From: Granulosicoccaceae bacterium
Lineage (GTDB): Bacteria > Pseudomonadota > Gammaproteobacteria > Granulosicoccales > Granulosicoccaceae
Assembly: GCA_023301405.1 (NCBI GenBank)
Contig: JALZUX010000331.1
Location: forward strand, 1 to 8,274
DNA: 8,274 bases
Direction of reading: 5' to 3'
In this document: in pieces, positions 1 through 5,657 of the stretch
How positions within the stretch are numbered: the stretch's first letter is position 1
Layout of the letters: every line of letters begins with the position of its first letter
Notes under the pieces: model-generated
Databases searched by the model: none
Told to the model about the DNA's origin: nothing
The model's input: only the letters and a program-made list of their open reading frames with translations
Program-made: the position numbers and the translations under genes

Positions 1-801
1 GGCTGACAGGAAGGTGAACATAAATACGGTTATTATCGTTTGTGATAATGCGTGTTGACCCGCTCTTACTCGTGATGAAGCTCGGCGGAACTCAAGCTCT
101 ATGTCCCAGGCTTCAAGTTGAGTTCGACGGTTAATGTATAGTGAAAATCCAGCGCAAACATAGAATGGAGCGATCAGGGCGCCTACCGTCAGTGTGGTTA
201 TCTCAGTGATGATTGTTGACAGCGCACTAGGTTCATCGCCAAATAAAACTTCCATCGAATGGTCAAAGGGTATGCTGGATGGCAGTAAGGCGAGTACCGT
301 AAGAAGTATGCCGTAAAATAAAATTGCCTCAAAGTGAAAGCAAGTGGTGACAAGAGCGAATGTTCTGGTTGCCATGCGGTTGAGAATGGCAACTCTTTGC
401 GTGCGAGGTTTACCGGTAAGGTTTTCCAACATCACTACATTCATGTCTTGTGAGCGTGACGTGCTGAGTCGTCTAATTGAAAGGTAGCTTGAAAGTAGTT
501 TTGTGAATTTTTGTCTGGTAGCAGCCAACGCCTGCTTATGGCTGACTTGTTCTGAGAACATGGCGCGTGAGCACCAAAAAGATAATGGCGCTTCGTACAA
601 CGGTTTAAACCACCACCACACGATAAGGGTCACGTAGCCTGGAAGAGGCAGCAGCTTCAAGAGTAGATAGCATGGGATAGCAAGGCACAGCCATAGTGAT
701 GCCAGCGGCAAAAACCATTGCCTGGCCATTTGAAAGCCCAAATCAATACTCTGCCAGCCGCTACGGGGCCTGAGCTCTACATTAATCTTGTTAAGATCCA
801 T
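1..801 (-). CDS. Multi-pass membrane protein, DUF4129-type neighbour of SpoIIM (partial, C-terminus off left edge)
   Basis: The frame is open from an ATG at 801 to base 1, giving the first 267 residues without a stop. The protein starts MDLNKINVELRPRSGWQSID. Hydrophobic stretches lie at about 30-48, 50-66, 147-173 and 200-222, and another begins near 253 and is cut by the edge. Between the second and third lies a basic, Ser-rich loop (about 77-146). The motif INRRTQLEAWDIELEFRR (223-240) resembles a stretch I recall in membrane proteins encoded after SpoIIM genes and usually annotated DUF4129. The DUF4129 domain itself would be C-terminal and is not visible, so the family name rests on context and this motif. 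The start overlaps the end of the SpoIIM gene by 11 bp, and an AGAG about 7 nt upstream is a weak ribosome site. The biochemical role is unknown. Membership of a membrane complex with the upstream gene products is inference. Confidence 0.8.
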   Translation of the reverse strand, partial: MDLNKINVELRPRSGWQSIDLGFQMARQWFLPLASLWLCLAIPCYLLLKLLPLPGYVTLIVWWWFKPLYEAPLSFWCSRAMFSEQVSHKQALAATRQKFTKLLSSYLSIRRLSTSRSQDMNVVMLENLTGKPRTQRVAILNRMATRTFALVTTCFHFEAILFYGILLTVLALLPSSIPFDHSMEVLFGDEPSALSTIITEITTLTVGALIAPFYVCAGFSLYINRRTQLEAWDIELEFRRASSRVRAGQHALSQTIITVFMFTFLSA

Positions 802-1810
802 GATTACTCTGGTTTAACGGTAGTGGTCTGGGGGGCTGACGGCCAGCGTAGCCAAGGTACAGTAAGGTGAGCACCCACATTGCTATGCCGACGCTGTATT
901 TAAGGTAAGGGTGCCAACTGCCCGAGGACCAATAGGCTTCGACAAACGCTGCAAGCAAAGTCATGATGCCTGCCCCCATGACAAGCTTGACTGAAGTTTG
1001 TGCGTTTTGCTTTAGTGCGTCAACGCGCGATCGTCGTCCGGGGTTGATTAGTGCCAGGCCGAGTAATAGGCCAGACATTCCGCTGATCACCAGCGCGGTG
1101 AGTTCAAGAGCACTGTGCGCTGCAACAAATCCCCAGAACGTGGCAATGAATCCTTTTGCCGTTAGATGGCCTGCGACTGATCCGATAGCAAGGCCGTTAT
1201 AAACCATAAAAAATACACTGCCCACACCGAACAGTATTCCTCCGGCGAATACTTTGAAGTCTATGCCTATGTTATTGGCGATATAAAACCCAAACATGTG
1301 AAAGTCAGAGCTTGATTCACGTCCTTCAGGCCGAAATAAGTCGCTGCTAGTCGGGTTGTACATCGCTTCCATGGAATACACGGTATTGGCGTCGTGTAGT
1401 CGGTAAATAAAGGCGCTGTCGGTAAAGGCAAACAAACCGGTAACAATGGCAGGTGCGTAAAACAATACCGTACACACCCAAAACAGTTTGCTGTGGGTAC
1501 GTACCAGTTGGGGAAAACCACCTTTGACAAAATTCAGGGCGCGCTGCAGCCATGAGGTTTTGTGTTGGTACATCAGTCGGTGAGCATCGATAACCAACGT
1601 ATGGAGTTCAGTAATTAAGTTGGGGCTATAGCCGCGTGTTTTCGCCAGTGACAGATGATTGCACACAGAGACGTAAAGCTTAGGCATCTGTTGTAGCTGC
1701 GCAGGTGATGCGTTGTGGCGCGGGTTATGACTTGTAACTGCAGCTATGGTGTCTCGCAGCTGTTGCCACTGAGACCGGTGAGCTGATTCAAACTGATTTT
1801 GTTTCAGCAT
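791..1810 (-). CDS. SpoIIM-family (stage II sporulation protein M / DUF95) integral membrane protein
   Basis: A 339-residue protein of usual length for the non-sporulating bacterial SpoIIM family. The N-terminal ~100 residues are soluble and helical-looking. Hydrophobic segments lie near 108-128, 187-215, 222-252, 275-292 and 305-322. The family signature is clear: NNIGIDFKVFAGGILFG (179-195), an NG pair at 205-206, then HSALELTALVISGMSGLLLG (232-251), matching the conserved H-x-x-LE helix. The name comes from Bacillus SpoIIM, which works with SpoIID and SpoIIP in peptidoglycan remodelling during engulfment. No sporulation genes are seen here, so that role should not be transferred. The gene starts inside the end of the RDD gene (23-bp overlap), and its stop lies 11 bp inside the next gene, so translational coupling is likely. 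SpoIIM family assignment is firm; function is unknown. Confidence 0.92.
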   Translation of the reverse strand: MLKQNQFESAHRSQWQQLRDTIAAVTSHNPRHNASPAQLQQMPKLYVSVCNHLSLAKTRGYSPNLITELHTLVIDAHRLMYQHKTSWLQRALNFVKGGFPQLVRTHSKLFWVCTVLFYAPAIVTGLFAFTDSAFIYRLHDANTVYSMEAMYNPTSSDLFRPEGRESSSDFHMFGFYIANNIGIDFKVFAGGILFGVGSVFFMVYNGLAIGSVAGHLTAKGFIATFWGFVAAHSALELTALVISGMSGLLLGLALINPGRRSRVDALKQNAQTSVKLVMGAGIMTLLAAFVEAYWSSGSWHPYLKYSVGIAMWVLTLLYLGYAGRQPPRPLPLNQSNHGS

Positions 1811-2531
1811 ACTCTTGACCGCTCATTATCCAATGTGACCAGGCTTTTAGTGTGTTGACGGCGGGTTCACCGCTTTGGCCGGTAAGGCTAGTTAAAAGAT
1901 CGGCAAGTTCTATTTGTCTGTCGAGTGAAAGCGATATAGACCTTTCAGCGAAACGAACAATGGCGATTCGTTCTTCTGCGTTTATAGTTGCCGGTAGCGG
2001 TAGTGCCTCGGTGTGTGTAAACGCGGTGGCTGCTGGTGGACTGGGGTGGTGGACTACCAGTGTGCCAGCGGCCAGATCACCTAATCGTTTGAAGGCGCTG
2101 TTGTTTGCCATTGTAACGAGCCCGGTAGCGTAGAACACCGGCAGAAAATCTACTGCTCTGAGGAAATTCCGGATGATGGAAGAGGGCAGGGTTACCGGTG
2201 TACCGTTATCCTGAATGACTCTGAGTCTAAGAAGTTTTTTGCCTGGTGTGGTGCCGGTAAATGCTTCAAACAGAGTGGGGTAAATCCATTCAAGGAAAAA
2301 CGCTATGATACTGTAAAGACCTACAATGAGAGCGGTGGAGTTGTTGTCGATATTGTCTGTGGTGAAAAACGCCTGAGTGGCGAAAATAATGCCCACGTAT
2401 ACCAACGCTCGAATAGCAAAGTCAGTGGCCCATGCAAGGGCACGGGCCACTGGGCCTGCAACTGATAGCTCGATCTCTATACCTTCGGGGGTATTGATAA
2501 TGTAAGTGGTGTCAAGCTTGCGCTGGTACAT
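1788..2531 (-). CDS. RDD-domain membrane protein with soluble C-terminal extension
   Basis: 247 residues. The RDD domain (PF06271) covers about 20-160: the R30...D37 pair that opens the domain, a first membrane segment about 34-55, a second about 66-85, TPGKKLLRLRV (95-105), RNFLRAVDFLP (121-131) and RLGDLAAGTLVV (149-160), which is the typical end of the domain. A Pro/Ala-rich linker follows (about 162-182), then a predicted soluble helical tail (185-240) with ERIAIVRFAERS and DRQIELADLLTSLTG. RDD proteins are small membrane proteins; some have been linked to ion transport, but no general function can be assigned. The ATG at 2531 lies 16 bp after the DUF805 stop, with a weak GGATT (2537-2541) ahead of it. 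The end overlaps the SpoIIM start by 23 bp. The RDD-SpoIIM pairing is recurrent, which supports a shared, still unknown task. Confidence 0.92.
   Translation of the reverse strand: MYQRKLDTTYIINTPEGIEIELSVAGPVARALAWATDFAIRALVYVGIIFATQAFFTTDNIDNNSTALIVGLYSIIAFFLEWIYPTLFEAFTGTTPGKKLLRLRVIQDNGTPVTLPSSIIRNFLRAVDFLPVFYATGLVTMANNSAFKRLGDLAAGTLVVHHPSPPAATAFTHTEALPLPATINAEERIAIVRFAERSISLSLDRQIELADLLTSLTGQSGEPAVNTLKAWSHWIMSGQEYAETKSV
2423..2452 (-). repeat. Perfect 9-bp inverted repeat inside the RDD gene
   Basis: CAGTGGCCC (2423-2431) and GGGCCACTG (2444-2452) are exact reverse complements around a 12-nt spacer. On the message it begins about 80 nt after the RDD start codon, within the codons for PVARALAWATD at the head of the RDD domain. 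The stem is GC-rich and could form in the mRNA. A chance origin within coding sequence is possible. Confidence 0.45.
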
Positions 2532-2547
2532 CTGTTAATCCGATGAT

Positions 2548-3093
2548 TTACGGTATACCCATGATAAACGAGGCAACCAAAGCACCGACTGAGACTACCA
2601 TGCCTACTATAAGCAGTGCGAGTCCAATGATACCCAGAACTTTTTCCCAGAGGGCTGTTGGTGCTACAGGACCAAATTTGTTTGCTTCTGTCATACCCGG
2701 GGCGCACATGATAAACAGACTGATGATTGCACCGAGTACCGGGATTGCGGTAAGAGCGAAAAGCCAACCAGTCACGTTTAAATCATGAAGTCTTTTGATC
2801 AGCATGACTGATCCAATCCAGATTGCCGGCAAGATAGCCACCACAATTAGAGATAGAAGTAGCGGGTTGTATGCGGTTGAACTAGCTTGCTCCCCTATTT
2901 TGACACCGGCAGAAACGGCTACTACGCCAAAAAATGCTGCCATCACCATCATCAGTACACAAGTGTGAGCCATGTATTTCACAACACCCATTCTGCCCCT
3001 TGGGCTAAATAGACTGGTTTTTATCTCTGGCGCTGACTCTGTCAGCTCTGCTTGTGGTGCTTCGTATAAGTCGGTATCTGTTATTGTTGCCAT
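2548..3093 (-). CDS. DUF805-family small membrane protein
   Basis: 181 residues from the ATG at 3093. An in-frame ATG at 3141 exists, but the AAGGAA just upstream of 3093 and the EAPQAEL-type N-terminus favour the shorter form. Domain marks: SPRGRMGVVKY (30-40), the opening GR motif of DUF805 (PF05656); KRLHDLNVTGW (100-110), the family's R-x-HD-x(4)-GW signature; and APGMTEANKFGP (131-142), matching the PG...N-x-FG end motif. Hydrophobic segments lie about 44-63, 77-98, 111-130 and 152-178; the last is an extra C-terminal helix beyond the usual domain. The hydrophilic N-terminus (1-28) is acidic and probably cytoplasmic. DUF805 proteins have no established biochemical function. It is the first gene of the leftward group, 16 bp before RDD, so it is probably co-transcribed with it, but it may not be an obligatory member of the SpoIIM set. 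Confidence 0.9.
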   Translation of the reverse strand: MATITDTDLYEAPQAELTESAPEIKTSLFSPRGRMGVVKYMAHTCVLMMVMAAFFGVVAVSAGVKIGEQASSTAYNPLLLSLIVVAILPAIWIGSVMLIKRLHDLNVTGWLFALTAIPVLGAIISLFIMCAPGMTEANKFGPVAPTALWEKVLGIIGLALLIVGMVVSVGALVASFIMGIP

Positions 3094-3102
3094 TGCTAAA
3101 GA

Positions 3103-3108
3103 TTCCTT
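3103..3108 (-). promoter_or_regulatory. Ribosome binding site deciding the DUF805 start
   Basis: On the minus strand AAGGAA is followed by 9 nt and then the ATG at 3093. This is the best Shine-Dalgarno match in the leftward operon. It is why the start at 3093 is preferred over the upstream in-frame ATG at 3141, which would place this purine-rich site inside the coding region as the codons for KKES. Confidence 0.65.
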
Positions 3109-3131
3109 TTTATTATTACGGTGTTTTGACT

Positions 3132-3154
3132 CCGTTACCATTCATTGGTAACGG
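3132..3154. repeat. Perfect 9-5-9 inverted repeat, candidate operator or leader hairpin
   Basis: Arms CCGTTACCA (3132-3140) and TGGTAACGG (3146-3154) are exact reverse complements separated by TTCAT. The repeat lies 38 bp upstream of the DUF805 ATG and 87 bp upstream of the nitroreductase start. Neither strand has a T-run after the second arm, so an intrinsic terminator is unlikely. The geometry suits either a binding site for a dimeric regulator or a hairpin in the DUF805 leader RNA. No known operator is recognised. Confidence 0.6.
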
Positions 3155-3228
3155 CAAAAATATCGGCTTTGCAAAATTAGTCTTTATGTCTGATGAATGG
3201 GGTAAAATCACAGTTTGAAATAATATTT

Positions 3229-3235
3229 GGTGGGG
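3229..3235 (+). promoter_or_regulatory. Ribosome binding site deciding the nitroreductase TTG start
   Basis: GGTGGGG sits 6 nt before the TTG at 3242. The other possible starts, TTG 3227 and GTG 3230, overlap or precede this site and have no purine-rich stretch of their own. The frame is closed by a TAA at 3221-3223, so no upstream ATG is available. Confidence 0.5.
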
Positions 3236-3241
3236 TCGGCT

Positions 3242-3937
3242 TTGAGCGAAACTAATCCAGAAGTATCTAGCGCATCGGTCAGTGATGCGGTGTTGACGCG
3301 GCATTCACTAAGGGCTTTTACTGACAAGCCGGTGGACGACTCGGTACTGCAAGACATTTTCACTAAATCTGCACGAGCGCCAAGTGGCACCAATATGCAA
3401 CCATGGCAGGTCCACCTAATGACCGGAGACACACTAGCGAGCGTGAGTGGGGCGGTATTAACGGCGTATGACAACGACGAACCCTACCAAGCAGAGGAAC
3501 CCTACTATCCGGATAAGTTCTTCGAGCCCTACTTAGGGCGGCGGCGAAAAGTAGGCTGGGACCTCTACACATTGCTCGGCATCGAGAAAGGCGATAAAGC
3601 CAAAATGAAAGCGCAGCACCGCCGTAATTTCGAATTCTTCAGCGCACCCGTCGGCGTCGTTTTTACGATCCACCGTGATCTGAATACCGGTAGCTGGCTG
3701 GATTACGGTATGTTTCTGCAAAACGTGATGCTGTTAGCAAGAGAGGCAGGGCTGCACACGTGCCCGCAGGCCGCGTTTTGCGGATACCATCAAGCGATAA
3801 GGACCGCACTGCCGTTGACCGCCGACGAAGTGGTGGTTTGTGGCATGTCGATTGGCCATGCAGATTTTGCATCAATTGAAAACTCTCTGCGAACCGAAAG
3901 AGTGGGTTTTTCAGATTTCGTGTCCGTCTATCGTTAA
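3242..3937 (+). CDS. FMN-dependent nitroreductase family protein (non-ATG start)
   Basis: 231 residues from TTG 3242 (236 if TTG 3227 is used). It belongs to the nitroreductase superfamily (PF00881), homodimeric flavoenzymes that use NAD(P)H to reduce nitro groups, quinones or related acceptors, normally in the cytoplasm. FMN-contact marks are present: RHSLRAF (20-26, the RxSxRxF phosphate-binding motif), APSGTNMQPWQV (46-57), GLHTCPQAAF (170-179) and CGMSIGHAD (200-208). The insert YPDKFFEPYLGRRRKVGWDL (89-108) and the stretch GSWLDYGMFLQNVMLLAREA (150-169) are typical of the subgroup often annotated as nitrobenzoate-type nitroreductases. The true substrate cannot be told. No ATG is available before residue 52, which is already inside the flavin site, so the start must be TTG or GTG. 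The gene is divergent from the DUF805 operon and separated by 182 bp from the downstream transporter genes. It is probably its own transcription unit. Confidence 0.93.
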   Translation: MSETNPEVSSASVSDAVLTRHSLRAFTDKPVDDSVLQDIFTKSARAPSGTNMQPWQVHLMTGDTLASVSGAVLTAYDNDEPYQAEEPYYPDKFFEPYLGRRRKVGWDLYTLLGIEKGDKAKMKAQHRRNFEFFSAPVGVVFTIHRDLNTGSWLDYGMFLQNVMLLAREAGLHTCPQAAFCGYHQAIRTALPLTADEVVVCGMSIGHADFASIENSLRTERVGFSDFVSVYR

Positions 3938-4119
3938 ATTGCCAGTACCTGATAGTTAATCAACGCTGATGGTTTTATTGGTGGTTTCAGGAAAATTGCC
4001 GGTACACCATAAGCTGACTGCGCCTTGTGTGATAAGTTTGTGTGTGTGAGAGATGTGTGTGAAAGATAAGTAACGCCGCCGTACCGTTTTAAAATGTTAA
4101 AAACAGGAAAATTCAACTG
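3938..4119. other. Intergenic region upstream of the ABC transporter operon
   Basis: These 182 bp must hold the end of the nitroreductase transcript and probably the transporter promoter. It contains a 12-bp direct repeat (3937-3948 and 3994-4005), a 13-bp GT-rich tandem repeat (4042-4067) and an isolated -10-like TAAAAT (4090-4095) without a good -35. A Shine-Dalgarno AGGA (4105-4108) stands 11 nt before the ATG at 4120. I see no strong hairpin plus T-run terminator for the nitroreductase gene. Confidence 0.6.
4042..4067 (+). repeat. GT-rich 13-bp tandem repeat (two copies)
   Basis: GTGTGTGAGAGAT (4042-4054) is followed directly by GTGTGTGAAAGAT (4055-4067), with one mismatch. A degenerate third relative (GTGTGATAAG) lies just before, near 4027-4036. 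The repeat stands 53-78 bp upstream of the transporter start codon. It may be simple-sequence slippage or part of the promoter region; no function can be assigned. Confidence 0.6.
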
Positions 4120-5613
4120 ATGCAAATAAAAAATACAGTGGTTTCAGCCATTATTGCTGTTTGTTGTTTAGCCGCCGCATCTACCAGTCTTGTCGCGAAT
4201 GCGGCAAAGACTGATCTAATATTGGGAATGCAGCTTGAGCCGCCTAATCTTGACCCGACAGCCGGGGCCGCCGCCGCCATTGATGAAGTCGTCTATGCGA
4301 ATATATTTGAAGGGTTGACCCGCTTTGGCTCAGACGGAGGTGTTATGCCTGCACTGGCTAAATCATGGACAATTTCTGATGATGGGCTTGTTTATACGTT
4401 TTCGCTGAATACCGGCATAAAGTTTCATGACGGGAGCAGCTTTGATGCTCGTGATGTGAAGTTCTCGCTAGATAGGGCGCGCTCTGAGGTCTCAACAAAT
4501 GCTCAAAAGCAACTGTTTACCGGCATCACAAGTGTCGAGGTCGGTGACCCGGAGACGGTTATCCTTACGCTGGCGCAACCGAATGGCGCACTGCTGTTTA
4601 ATCTGGCGTGGGGTGATGCTGTTGTGGTTTCACCAGACTCCTTTGACAAAGCCAAAACGGCACCGATTGGCACCGGGCCCTTTGTATTTTCAAGGTGGGT
4701 GCAAGGTGATCGCATTGAAATTACAAAAAACCCGAACTACTGGGGAGAGCCTGCGAAGTTGGAGAAGGCCACATTTAAATTTATCTCTGAACCCACGGCC
4801 GCGTTCGCCGCGCTGATGGCCGGTGATGTTGATGCATTTCCTGTGTATCCGGCCCCGGAAAACCTGATGCAATTTGAAGCTGATCCACGCTTTGCAGTGG
4901 TTGTTGGTTCTACTGAAGGTGAGACGATTTTATCAACTAATAACAAGCAGCCGCCATTTGATAATAAGCTGGTTCGACAAGCGTTGGCTCATGCGATTGA
5001 TCGAAAGTCTATTATCGATGGCGCCATGTTTGGTTTTGGGACGCCTATCGGTACTCACTTCGCACCGCATAACCCTGCCTATGTAGACTTGATGGAAAAC
5101 TCAGCGTATGACCCCGAAAAAGCCAAAGCCCTGCTAAAAGAAGCGGGGTTTGAAAATGGTTTTACAACAACGCTAAAACTGCCACCACCATCTTACGCCA
5201 GGCGCGGTGGAGAAATAATAGCTGCTCAGCTGAGAGAGGTTGGTATTCAAACCGAAATCAGTAACCTTGAATGGGCACAGTGGTTAGAGCAAGTGTTTCG
5301 TGGCAAAGACTACGGTTTGACTATCGTGTCCCATACAGAGCCGATGGATATCGGTATCTATGCGAAGCCTGATTATTACTTTCAATACGACAACACCGAG
5401 TTTCAGCAGCTGATCACGGATCTTGAAGGAGTTACTGAACCGGACAAGCGAACCGAAATGCTGCAGCAGGCGCAGCGAATGATTTCAGAAGATTATGTGA
5501 ATGGCTATTTGTTTCAGTTGGCCAAGACCGGTGTTGCGAATAGTGAGTTGATGGGACTTTGGAAAAACTCCCCCACGCAGGCAAATGATCTGACTGCGGT
5601 GTACTGGAAGTAA
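4120..5613 (+). CDS. Periplasmic substrate-binding protein of a Dpp/Opp-type ABC importer (SBP family 5)
   Basis: 497 residues, normal for family 5 solute-binding proteins (PF00496). It captures a peptide-like or other small ligand in the periplasm and hands it to the permeases encoded downstream. A Sec signal peptide covers 1-28 (basic MQIKN, hydrophobic 7-25, cleavage probably after VANA). C15 and C16 lie in the hydrophobic core, but the residues before them do not make a lipobox, so a soluble periplasmic protein is more likely than a lipoprotein. Family marks: NIFEGLTRFG (61-70) with PALAKSW (77-83) and DDGLVYTFSL (87-96), KFHDGSSFDARDVKFS (101-116), APIGTGPFVF (181-190), NPNYWG (204-209), RQALAHAIDRKSII (286-299) and YDPEKAKALLKEAGF (330-344). 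The start has AGGA 11 nt upstream. It is the first gene of the operon. The ligand cannot be predicted: family 5 includes dipeptide, oligopeptide, nickel, glutathione and sugar binders. Confidence 0.95.
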   Translation: MQIKNTVVSAIIAVCCLAAASTSLVANAAKTDLILGMQLEPPNLDPTAGAAAAIDEVVYANIFEGLTRFGSDGGVMPALAKSWTISDDGLVYTFSLNTGIKFHDGSSFDARDVKFSLDRARSEVSTNAQKQLFTGITSVEVGDPETVILTLAQPNGALLFNLAWGDAVVVSPDSFDKAKTAPIGTGPFVFSRWVQGDRIEITKNPNYWGEPAKLEKATFKFISEPTAAFAALMAGDVDAFPVYPAPENLMQFEADPRFAVVVGSTEGETILSTNNKQPPFDNKLVRQALAHAIDRKSIIDGAMFGFGTPIGTHFAPHNPAYVDLMENSAYDPEKAKALLKEAGFENGFTTTLKLPPPSYARRGGEIIAAQLREVGIQTEISNLEWAQWLEQVFRGKDYGLTIVSHTEPMDIGIYAKPDYYFQYDNTEFQQLITDLEGVTEPDKRTEMLQQAQRMISEDYVNGYLFQLAKTGVANSELMGLWKNSPTQANDLTAVYWK

Positions 5614-5632
5614 TCACTATAAGTCTATTAAA

Positions 5633-5657
5633 AAAGGCAGGTGTAATATCTGTCTTT
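5633..5657 (+). promoter_or_regulatory. Intercistronic hairpin over the likely start region of the first permease
   Basis: AAAGGCAG (5633-5640) can pair with CTGTCTTT (5650-5657) as an 8-bp stem with one G-U pair and a 9-nt loop. It lies 19 bp after the binding-protein stop. It has no T-run behind it, so it is not a standard terminator. The stem includes the only purine-rich site (AGGCAGG, 5635-5641) and the first two bases of the TTG at 5656. It could stabilise the upstream message or limit permease translation, giving more binding protein than permease, as is common in such operons. Confidence 0.45.

Larger units (their letters stand above)
3094..3241. other. Divergent intergenic region between the DUF805 operon and the nitroreductase gene
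   Basis: This 148-bp stretch must hold the start signals for both the leftward membrane-protein genes and the rightward nitroreductase gene. It is AT-rich and contains a perfect inverted repeat at 3132-3154. A TAAAAT (3203-3208) lies 33 bp before the nitroreductase start but lacks a credible -35 partner at 16-18 bp. I found no convincing sigma-70 promoter pair on either strand, so the promoters remain unplaced. Confidence 0.6.

Noticed and set aside
198..392. 64-codon minus-strand frame inside the leftmost gene
   Set aside because: It is an alternative frame of the DUF4129-like membrane protein, which is open through the whole of 1-801 and has coherent membrane segments.
963..1202. 79-codon plus-strand frame opposite SpoIIM, and similar frames at 1852-2133 and 2543-2788
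   Set aside because: All lie opposite well-supported membrane-protein genes and have no domain features; hydrophobic genes often leave long open frames on the other strand.
3093..3141. Longer DUF805 protein starting at ATG 3141
   Set aside because: It would place a good ribosome site (AAGGAA) inside the gene and add a lysine-rich leader unlike the family's usual N-terminus.
3203..3208. TAAAAT as a -10 box for the nitroreductase gene
   Set aside because: No acceptable -35 lies 16-18 bp upstream.
3953..3980. Possible terminator after the nitroreductase gene (ATCA-ACGC-TGAT followed by T-rich sequence)
   Set aside because: The arms are only 4 bp and AT-rich; too weak to call.
4090..4095. TAAAAT as a -10 box for the transporter operon
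   Set aside because: The matching -35 position reads TAAGTA, so the pair is not convincing.
4120..4206. Lipoprotein signal on the binding protein (C15 or C16)
   Set aside because: The residues before either cysteine do not fit a lipobox, and a normal signal peptidase I site (VANA) follows.
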